Assembly: GCF_009498275.1 (NCBI RefSeq)
Contig: NZ_CP045643.1
Location: forward strand, 6,138,001 to 6,202,000
Direction of reading: 5' to 3'
DNA: 64,000 bases
Source: Streptomyces fagopyri
Lineage (GTDB): Bacteria > Actinomycetota > Actinomycetes > Streptomycetales > Streptomycetaceae
Each line of letters opens with the position of its first letter. Position 1 is the stretch's first letter. The notes beneath the pieces are model-generated. The model saw only the letters and a list, made by a program, of their open reading frames with translations. It had not been told where the DNA came from and searched no databases. A program made the position numbers and the translations under genes. Positions 25,383 through 34,520 of this stretch are shown in pieces.

Positions 25383-26695
25383 TTAAAGCCTCCGGAAGGG
25401 GCGTTCCATGGTTCACCGGAGCCAGGAGCGTCGAAGGCACCCGGCAGTACGTCAGGCGTGGGACCGCTGTCGTACGTGTCGTTGGTGTTGTACGTGCGGA
25501 AGGCGGGGTTCGTCTCACCGGTGTCGTACACATCACTCGTGCCGTAGCCGGCCGTGGTCGAATTGTCGTAGACGGGGATGCTGTATCCCGTGTCGGCGAG
25601 CGGGTCGTACGCGGAGCGGGGCGCTTCGCCGACCGGCGGCGGGGAGGGGACGGGCCAACTCCCCGACGGGCTGCTGCCGTCGGGGCGCGGGTACGCCTCC
25701 GTGGGCTGCTGTGTGTTCACCGGCATCTGGAAGCGCTCGGTCGGCGCGGCCCCCGCGGGATTCGCGCCGGGCGTTCCCGACATGGCCCGGTAGGCGGCCG
25801 CGAAACCGGGCGTCCCGCCCGCGGCGGGGTCCGCCGGGGTCTGGTAGAGCGACTGTCCGGGGCCCGGGGCGCGCTGCGGCGGCACGAAGGAGTCTCCCGC
25901 GGACTGCTGGGCGGGGCGCGGCGCGAAGCCCGGCGCGGTGTTCTCGGCCAGGGAGGCGCGGGATGCCGTGAGCCGCTCCTCGCGCGCCATCCGGGCGCCG
26001 AAGCCGTTGCCCTCGCCGAGGAGCGCGAGGAACCGGTCGGCGATCCTGCGCTTGTAGGGGGCGGGCGCCGCGCGCAGGGCGAGCGCGGCCATGACCGCGA
26101 CCAGGCACAGGCTGTACAGGATCGTGAAGATCGGCTTCGCCTGTCGACCCGCGTAGAGGCCGTGGATCAGCGCGGAGCACCAGGCCGGGTAGGCCAGCAT
26201 GTGCATCGCGCGCCAGCGGGATGCGACCGGGGCGGGGGACGCGAAGGCGCCGCGCAGCGCGCCGGTGACGGCCGTGAAGATCATGAGCAGTCCGGCCAGG
26301 GAGCCGAAGCCGATGAGTCCGGCCGTCCCGGACACGCCGAGGCTGAAGGGGATCAGCGCGGCGATCAGCACGGTGTGGTCGAGCGCCAGCTTGACCGTGA
26401 TGTGCAGCAGCAGGAAGGCGACCGAGGACACGGCGGTCGTGCGGTGCACCGCCTGCGCCACCAGGCGCTGGCGGGTGTTGAGGAACAGCCGGTCGGTCGC
26501 CACCAGCCCCCAGATGACGGAGCAGGAGAGGGCGACCAGCGACAGCACGCCGGCGCCGAAGTTGAGGAAGTCCCGGACTCCGTTGCCTCCTGCCAGTACG
26601 ACCACGGGTATGAGAAGCAGAATGACAGCGGTGGCCACTCCATAGGCGGAGCGGCCTGGGCGGGGAAGAGTGCTGCCATTACGACGAGGGTTCAT
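25379..26695 (-). CDS. Ferric-reductase-like transmembrane cytochrome b protein
   Basis: 438 residues, ATG 26695. Residues about 15-215 form six hydrophobic segments (GVATAVILLLIPVVVLAG, FGAGVLSLVALSCSVIWGL, ALIPFSLGVSGTAGLIGFG, PIFTILYSLCLVAVMAAL). Histidines are in HRTTAVSSVAFLLLHITVK and HMLAYPAWCSALIHGLY, two spaced pairs that could bind two hemes. The remaining 220 residues are a disordered Pro/Ser/Tyr-rich tail. Its stop overlaps the flavoprotein start, so the two are made together as a membrane oxidoreductase. The family (ferric reductase-like domain) moves electrons across membranes; the acceptor is unknown. Confidence 0.85.
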   Translation of the reverse strand: MNPRRNGSTLPRPGRSAYGVATAVILLLIPVVVLAGGNGVRDFLNFGAGVLSLVALSCSVIWGLVATDRLFLNTRQRLVAQAVHRTTAVSSVAFLLLHITVKLALDHTVLIAALIPFSLGVSGTAGLIGFGSLAGLLMIFTAVTGALRGAFASPAPVASRWRAMHMLAYPAWCSALIHGLYAGRQAKPIFTILYSLCLVAVMAALALRAAPAPYKRRIADRFLALLGEGNGFGARMAREERLTASRASLAENTAPGFAPRPAQQSAGDSFVPPQRAPGPGQSLYQTPADPAAGGTPGFAAAYRAMSGTPGANPAGAAPTERFQMPVNTQQPTEAYPRPDGSSPSGSWPVPSPPPVGEAPRSAYDPLADTGYSIPVYDNSTTAGYGTSDVYDTGETNPAFRTYNTNDTYDSGPTPDVLPGAFDAPGSGEPWNAPSGGFK

Positions 26696-26943
26696 AGGGG
26701 GGTTACTCCCAACGGTTCGGGGAAGCGGTCCCGAAGCCGCACTCTAGGTCGAGTCCCTCCTGAGGGATACGAGATTGAGTTATTACGTTGTTATCAAAGG
26801 GCCTCCAGGGCCTTGTGTTGTCCCTTAGGGTCCGTTACGCGAAGTAATATTTGAATATTGTTCAGTTTTTTGGCGTGATCGTGACTGTCGCACGGCGTGT
26901 CGCGTGCCCCGGAAGCCCGTCGCGACGCGCGCGGGTGCTGCGG
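26696..26943. promoter_or_regulatory. Divergent AT-rich promoter region
   Basis: This separates the cytochrome gene (leftward) from leuS (rightward). Bases about 26760-26880 are the most AT-rich stretch in the window and contain AATATT-TG-AATATT (26846-26859), an inverted repeat, followed by a run TTTTTT. GGGAG at 26706-26710 could be the cytochrome gene's ribosome site. It is a candidate Lsr2 or regulator-binding region. Confidence 0.5.
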
Positions 26944-26949
26944 TACCCT
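26944..26949 (+). promoter_or_regulatory. -10 box of the leuS transcript
   Basis: TACCCT, then six bases, then the ATG of the leader peptide (26956). Hexamer and spacing are the same as at proA, so the leader is probably translated without a 5' UTR. Confidence 0.6.
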
Positions 26950-26955
26950 GACGCC

Positions 26956-26994
26956 ATGCGTGCCGTACGCCTTCTGCTTAGCGAGCCGCGCTGA
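26956..26994 (+). CDS. leuS leader peptide (12 aa)
   Basis: ATG to TGA encodes [12 protein letters not shown], with three consecutive leucine codons CTT CTG CTT at codons 6-8. CTT is uncommon in this genome, which would sharpen ribosome stalling when charged tRNA-Leu is short. The peptide ends exactly where AGCCGCGC begins to pair with GCGCGGCT at 27031-27038, and a terminator follows. This is the layout of ribosome-mediated attenuation for an aminoacyl-tRNA synthetase gene. Confidence 0.75.
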   Translation: MRAVRLLLSEPR

Positions 26995-27000
26995 TCAGTC

Positions 27001-27063
27001 CCGACCACTGACGACCCGTGGTCGGAATCGGCGCGGCTTCCCCTCCTGTGCGAGGGGATTTTT
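27001..27063 (+). terminator. leuS attenuator: hairpin plus rho-independent terminator
   Basis: CCGACCAC (27001-27008) pairs with GTGGTCGG (27018-27025). TCCCCTC (27039-27045) pairs with GAGGGGA (27052-27058) and is followed by TTTTT. An alternative long stem joins GAGCCGCGC at the leader end (about 26983-26991) to GCGCGGCTT (27031-27039), touching the terminator's left arm. The stems suggest switching with ribosome position. Confidence 0.8.
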
Positions 27064-27109
27064 CATTTCTGAGCCGCTGGCAGAGACGATCGATGGAGCT
27101 TTGAGGATC

Positions 27110-30016
<2,907 letters not shown>

Positions 30017-30404
30017 CTGGGGCTGGCGGTTTCGCGCGCGAGCGGCTCGCGGGGTCCGTGGCGGTCCTCGACGGGGGCTGTGGCGTGGTCCGTAGCGGTC
30101 CATGGTGGTCGGTGCCGTGGTCCATGGTGTCCGGGGTGGAGTTCGTGGCGTGGTCCATGGCGGTCTCGCCCGGACCTGCGGGCGTCTGCGGCCGGGTCTG
30201 CGGCCGGGCCGGCGCCCGGACCTGCGGCCGGGTCCGCGCGTGAGTGCGCGCGGGGTCTTTCGGCGCTCCGGCCGCTTTCGGGCCGGGGCGTCGGGGTAGT
30301 CCCCTACGGGCAGGTTCGGGGTTCTTCCGGAACTCCGGACCTGCCCGTTGCGTTTACCGTTGAAGAGCGTCGCGGCAGCCGCCGCGGCCTTCGGGAGGAG
30401 GAGC
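30017..30404. other. Intergenic region after leuS with GC-rich direct repeats
   Basis: No credible gene. Bases about 30085-30160 contain repeated GTGGTCCATGG-like words; 30180-30240 repeats TCTGCGGCCGGG-like words. A terminator lies at its end (30306-30348), just before the next gene's ribosome site. Confidence 0.6.
30306..30348 (+). terminator. Hairpin upstream of the membrane/coiled-coil gene
   Basis: ACGGGCAGGT (30306-30315) pairs with ACCTGCCCGT (30339-30348); inner bases GGGGTT/AACTCC can extend the stem partially. It probably terminates leuS transcription. Confidence 0.65.
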
Positions 30405-31139
30405 GTGGTGGAAACCGTGATCGCAGTGATCGCTCTGCTCTTCCTGCTGTTCGTGGTCCTGGGCGCCTACGCCACGGTGAAGGTGATCGGCGCCGCCAAG
30501 CGCGGCGTGGACCGCACGATCTCGCAGGCCCGCCGCACGGTCGAGGACAGCACCCTGCGCGCCAAGACCTTCACCCAGTTCGGCCCGGCCGGCGAGATCG
30601 CCCAGCTGCGGCTGAAGCTGCGCACCTCGATGCGGGCCACGCAGGACGCGCTGCACGCGGGCGTGGGTGAGGACGAGTCCCTGAAGGAGTCACTGGCGCT
30701 CTTCGAGCGGCTCAGCGCGCACGGGCGGGAGCTGGACGACGAGCTCAAGCGCCTGGAGACGGAGCCGGACAAGGGCACCCTGGCCACGCGGCTGCCCGGA
30801 CTGCGCGAGCGCACCGAGCGGATCACCGGGTCCGCCGACTCACTGCGCTGGGCCGCGCGGGACCGCGCGCGCCGGTTCGCCGAGGACGACCTGGACTCGC
30901 TGAGCGCGCAGATCGACGTCGAGGCGGGCGCGCTGCGGCACTGGACGACCGAGCCGAAACCCACGTCCTCCTGGCCCGAGGCACCGGCTCCGGAGGCGAA
31001 CGCTTCCGGCGGCCAGACCTGGCCGGGGCCTCCTCGGTCGCGCCCGGCCGAGGAGCCGACGCGCTCCGCCATCACACCGCCGGGGCCGCGTCCCACCTAC
31101 CCCTGGCAGAAGAAGCCCCGCCCCGAGAGCACGACTTGA
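30405..31139 (+). CDS. Membrane-anchored helical protein of unknown function
   Basis: 244 residues. GTG 30405 (or 30408) follows GGGAGGAGGAG. The start VVETVIAVIALLFLLFVVLGAYATVKVI is a single membrane anchor. Residues 30-190 are strongly helical with heptads (SLALFERLSAHGRELDDELKRLE, RERTERITGSADSLR), likely coiled coil. The last 50 residues are Pro-rich and disordered. I recognise only an actinobacterial conserved hypothetical. It precedes the DegV gene by 68 bases. Confidence 0.75.
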   Translation: MVETVIAVIALLFLLFVVLGAYATVKVIGAAKRGVDRTISQARRTVEDSTLRAKTFTQFGPAGEIAQLRLKLRTSMRATQDALHAGVGEDESLKESLALFERLSAHGRELDDELKRLETEPDKGTLATRLPGLRERTERITGSADSLRWAARDRARRFAEDDLDSLSAQIDVEAGALRHWTTEPKPTSSWPEAPAPEANASGGQTWPGPPRSRPAEEPTRSAITPPGPRPTYPWQKKPRPESTT

Positions 31140-31194
31140 CCCGACCTGGAGCCCAGGTGAGAGGGCCGGGCTGCCGTCCGGACGCCCCGGCGGG

Positions 31195-31200
31195 TAACCT
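31195..31200 (+). promoter_or_regulatory. -10 box of a probably leaderless degV-family mRNA
   Basis: TAACCT, seven bases, ATG 31208; no ribosome site precedes this start. Confidence 0.5.
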
Positions 31201-31207
31201 CCAGCTC

Positions 31208-32053
31208 ATGTCCCGCCATGTCGCGATCGTCACCGATTCAACGGCCTACCTGCCGCCCCGGACGATGGAGCGCCACGGCATCACCGCGGTGCCCCTGACC
31301 GTGGTCCTCGGCGACCAGGCCCTCGAAGAAGGCACCGAGATCTCGGCCCGTTCCCTGGCCCAGGCCCTCCAGAAGCGGCGCCCCGTCACCACGTCCCGGC
31401 CCAGCCCCGAGGTCTTCGCCGCCACCTACCGCGCGATCGCCGAGTCGGGTGCGACCGGCATCGTCTCCCTCCATCTGTCCGCCGAGTTCTCCGGCACCTA
31501 CGACGCCGCGGTCCTCGCGGCACGTGAGGCTCCCCTGCCCGTGCGCGTGGTGGACACGGGGATGGTCGCGATGGCCCTCGGATTCTGCGCGCTCGCCGCG
31601 GCCCGGTCCGCGGAGGCGGGGGGCACCGTCGACGAGGCCGTCACGGCCGCGGAGAAGCGGGCCGCGGGCACCTCCACGTATTTCTACGTCGACACCCTCG
31701 ACTATCTGCGCCGCGGCGGCCGTATCGGGGCCGCACAGGCGCTGCTCGGCTCCGCGCTCGCGGTGAAGCCGCTGCTGCAACTGGACGGCGGCCGCATCGA
31801 ACTGCTGGAGAAGGTGCGCACGGCCTCCAAGGCGATCGCCCGGCTGGAGGAGATCGTGGCCGAGCGCGCGGGCAGCGCCCAGGTCGACATCGCTGTCCAC
31901 CACCTGGCCGCCCCCGAGCGGGCGTCCGCCCTCGCGGACCGGTTGCGGGCGCGGGTGCCGGGGCTGGCCGATCTGCATGTGAGCGAGGTGGGGGCGGTGA
32001 TCGGGGCGCACACCGGGCCCGGGTTGCTGGGGGCGGTCATCTCGCCTCGGTGA
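31208..32053 (+). CDS. DegV family fatty-acid-binding protein
   Basis: 281 residues from ATG 31208. DegV/FakB proteins bind a fatty acid for phosphorylation by a FakA-type kinase in Firmicutes. Family features: VAIVTDSTAYLPP at the start, VTTSRPSPEVF, GIVSLHLSAEFSGTYDAA, VVDTGMVAMALGF, YVDTLDYLRRGGRIGAAQALLGSALAVKPLL and IGAHTGPGLLGAVI at the end. No FakA-like kinase is next to it, so the partner and physiological role are open. Confidence 0.93.
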   Translation: MSRHVAIVTDSTAYLPPRTMERHGITAVPLTVVLGDQALEEGTEISARSLAQALQKRRPVTTSRPSPEVFAATYRAIAESGATGIVSLHLSAEFSGTYDAAVLAAREAPLPVRVVDTGMVAMALGFCALAAARSAEAGGTVDEAVTAAEKRAAGTSTYFYVDTLDYLRRGGRIGAAQALLGSALAVKPLLQLDGGRIELLEKVRTASKAIARLEEIVAERAGSAQVDIAVHHLAAPERASALADRLRARVPGLADLHVSEVGAVIGAHTGPGLLGAVISPR

Positions 32054-32186
32054 GGGCGGGAAAACCGCTGAACGGATGGGGCCGGCCGGGCAGGCAGGGC
32101 AGGCCGGGTCGATCGTGCCGGCCGTGCTGGGTATGTGTGCGGCTCCGGGTATGCCATGCCTGCTGTGACTCCCACGGGTGACCGGG

Positions 32187-32195
32187 TTGTCCACA
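32187..32195. promoter_or_regulatory. DnaA-box-like nonamer upstream of comEA
   Basis: TTGTCCACA matches the high-GC actinobacterial DnaA box. It sits inside GTTGTCCACAAC, itself an inverted repeat, and a weaker TTGGTCCAC follows at 32204. It is a single strong box 69 bases before comEA, so a coincidence is possible. Confidence 0.35.
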
Positions 32196-32263
32196 ACCCG
32201 CCGTTGGTCCACCGGAATTGAGCAAGATCATCGCGAGATGACGAAGTGTCGGATCCTCGACGC

Positions 32264-32878
32264 ATGGCACTTCGATCACGCTCACGCACCGCCACACCGA
32301 CCAGTGGGCCGGGGCGCGGTCCCGTCTCCGACGGCCGCACCCGGCACGGCCGTTCCCACCACCGCCGTCCCCATCCGCGAAGCCGCTCCGGTGCCGAGGC
32401 CCGGCGCCACGACGCCCCGGCCGAGGCGTTCCGTCTGCGCGCGCGGGCGCTCTTCCCCGCATCGGGCCGGAAGGAAGGGGAGTCGGGGCACGGGCCGCCG
32501 GGGGTGGACCAGGACGTGGGCGCCCCCAGGGCGAGAACCTCGACGGGGCTCGGGGCCGCCAGGGGCTGGGGTGGGGACCGGGTCCCTCGGGGCGACGACG
32601 GCAGTGACGGCCCCTCGCCCGACGAGCCCGCAGTCCGAGTGGCGGCTCCGGCGCCGGACACGGACGACCCCGCGGGCACCGGCGTTCCCACGAGCGGCGC
32701 CGCGGCCGAGTGGCGACAGCGGGCCGGGCTCGCCGCACGCGAGCGGATGCCGCTGTGGCTGCAGTCGAGGTGCGGCCTGGAGCGCCGGAGCGTGGCGGCG
32801 CTCGGTGTCCTGCTCGTCATCGCCGCGGTCTTCGCCGTGCAGCACTTCTGGGCGGGCAGGGCGCAGCCGGTGCGCGCT
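32264..32878 (+). pseudogene. comEA: comEA, 5' fragment (interrupted by element 1)
   Basis: ATG 32264. About 165 disordered residues rich in Arg, Gly, Pro and Asp are followed by the ComEA membrane-anchor block ERMPLWLQSRCGLERRSV and a span (AALGVLLVIAAVFAVQHFW), then AGRAQPVRA. The host frame ends at the VRA codons (32870-32878); beyond them it reads into element 1 and stops at 32962. In intact streptomycete ComEA this point leads into the SLBB domain. That domain is found 5.4 kb away at 38331, in the same frame. ComEA binds incoming DNA in competent bacteria; here the gene is split. Confidence 0.88.
32868..32878. repeat. Left junction repeat of element 1 (attL-like)
   Basis: CGGTGCGCGCT (32868-32878) resembles CGGTACGGGCG at 38320-38330: eight of eleven bases match, both encode Val-Arg-Ala, and the two lie in the same codon phase. 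This marks the two ends of the inserted element. The imperfection suggests that the right copy came with the element. Confidence 0.6.
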
Positions 32879-33057
32879 GACCCCGGGGAATTGCATCCGA
32901 TGCACGATCGCCCGCTGGTGCCTGGCCCTGAACTGCGGGAAGTGTACCGGCTGGCCGCCTGACGTCCATCCAAGCTCATCGCGGCCCTGACCTGCGAGTT
33001 TGTTTGGAAGCATTCGTTAGATGCATGATTCCATCCTTTAGTGAGAGAGGGTGGGGA

Positions 33058-34197
33058 GTGTCCGACGGTACGAGGGAAGTACATGGGGCCGCTGTGCTGG
33101 AGCTGGTCTCGGGGGTACATCTGCTGCACCCCGAGGACGCCGTACTCGACGCGATGCTGTCGGGTTGGGCACGGCAGCAGGTGGGGGGCCGGGGGCTCCA
33201 GCCGGGGACTGTCGATGGCCGGCGACGCGTCGTCGAGACCTTCGGGGACTTCACGAATGAGTACCCGTGGAAGTGGACGGCCGCGCACATCGACGAGTGG
33301 ATGGCGGACTTGGTGATGCGACACAACCGCGCCAAGTCGACGCTCCGCAACTACCAGGGGGCCGTGAGCTTGTTCATGGACTACCTCCTCAACCCGGTCT
33401 ACGGGTGGGTGGAGGTCTGTCTGGAACGGTTCGGCACGCATCCGACGCCGATCCTTCATGACGGCAATCGGCGCGAACACCTCGTGGACTACGAGGGAGG
33501 CGAAGAGCGCCGGCCGATGACGCGGGAGGAGTGCCAGCTCCTCTTCGATCACATCGATGACCGGGTGGACCGGATGATCAAGCGAGGCCGAAAGGGGGCC
33601 CTGACCGCCTACAGGGATTCCACCTTGTTCAAGACGATCTACGGCTGGGGTCTGCGGGCTTCGGAGGTGTCCGGCCTGGACATGGTGGACCTCTACCGGA
33701 ACGCGAAGGCTCCGCAGTTCGGCCGGTACGGCATGGTGCACGTCCGCAAGGCCAAGGGCACCAAGGGCTCCGGCCCGCGGCGGCGGAACGTCGCCAGCAT
33801 TATGCCGTGGGCGGTGGAGTCCCTGGAGGACTACGTCGTCAACGGCCGTCCCCGCTACGGATTCCCGACGCACCCGGCTTTGTGGTTGACCGAACGTGGC
33901 GGCCGGCTGCGGACGCGCGAGATCGAGGACCGGTTCGCTCTCTACCGCGATGAGCTGGGGCTCTCGGAGGAACTGGTGCCGCACTGCCTGCGGCATTCGT
34001 ACGTCACGCACAACATCGAGGACGGCGTCGACCCGAAGTTCATCCAGGAACAGGTTGGCCACCTCTACGCGTCCACGACCGCTCTCTACACCGCGGTCAG
34101 CGACGATTTCGCCAACACGATGATGCTCAAGGCCATCGACCTGGCCTTCGACAACGACCCCGGGCAGCGGGCCCTGGAACGGAGTGGACAGCGGTGA
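33058..34197 (+). CDS. Tyrosine recombinase/integrase of element 1
   Basis: 379 residues from GTG 33058, behind GAGGGTGGGGA. The N-terminal SAM-like domain spans about 1-125 (LQPGTVDGRRRVVETFGDF, KSTLRNYQGAVSLFMDYLL). The catalytic domain has GWGLRASEVSGLDMVDL (first Arg), HVRKAKGTKGSGPRRR (Lys beta-hairpin), PHCLRHSYVTHNIE (HxxR) and QVGHLYASTTALYTAV (His and Tyr nucleophile). All catalytic positions are present, so it should be active. GTGA overlap with the next gene shows coupling. Confidence 0.95.
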   Translation: MSDGTREVHGAAVLELVSGVHLLHPEDAVLDAMLSGWARQQVGGRGLQPGTVDGRRRVVETFGDFTNEYPWKWTAAHIDEWMADLVMRHNRAKSTLRNYQGAVSLFMDYLLNPVYGWVEVCLERFGTHPTPILHDGNRREHLVDYEGGEERRPMTREECQLLFDHIDDRVDRMIKRGRKGALTAYRDSTLFKTIYGWGLRASEVSGLDMVDLYRNAKAPQFGRYGMVHVRKAKGTKGSGPRRRNVASIMPWAVESLEDYVVNGRPRYGFPTHPALWLTERGGRLRTREIEDRFALYRDELGLSEELVPHCLRHSYVTHNIEDGVDPKFIQEQVGHLYASTTALYTAVSDDFANTMMLKAIDLAFDNDPGQRALERSGQR

Positions 34198-34520
34198 CGG
34201 CGAAGCTCGACTACAAGTGGCACCTGCGCGAGGTCATGGCCACGAAGGGCATGTTCTCCACCACCGACCTGCGGTCTCCGCTGGCCGAGCGGGGCATCGA
34301 TCTGTCCGCCAGCCAGATTTACCGGCTGGTGGTGGAGGTCCCGGAACGGCTCAACCTCAAGGTCCTGATGTCCTTGTTGGACATCCTCGACTGCTCGATG
34401 GACGAGCTGATCGAGCCGGTCGCCGCAGGCAGGCCGAGGGCGAAGAAGGCCGCGGACGGCACTGAGACCACCGGTGTCGGCGACTTCCGGCCCAAGCGGG
34501 CTCGGGTCACCCGGTCGTGA
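34194..34520 (+). CDS. XRE-type helix-turn-helix protein
   Basis: 108 residues, GTG overlapping the integrase stop. HTH region: KWHLREVMATKGMFSTTDLRSPLAERGIDLSASQIYRLV, with LNLKVLMSLLDILDCSMDELIE after it, the pattern of Cro/CI-type regulators. The C-terminal 30 residues are basic (RAKKAADG... PKRARVTRS). It is coupled at both ends to recombinase genes. It is probably a repressor or directionality factor of the element; no operator was identified. Confidence 0.85.
   Translation: MTAKLDYKWHLREVMATKGMFSTTDLRSPLAERGIDLSASQIYRLVVEVPERLNLKVLMSLLDILDCSMDELIEPVAAGRPRAKKAADGTETTGVGDFRPKRARVTRS

Noticed and set aside
26956..27063. T-box riboswitch upstream of leuS
   Set aside because: No AG-bulge, specifier loop or T-box core (UGGN) was seen. 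The Leu codons in a short peptide support ribosome-mediated attenuation instead.
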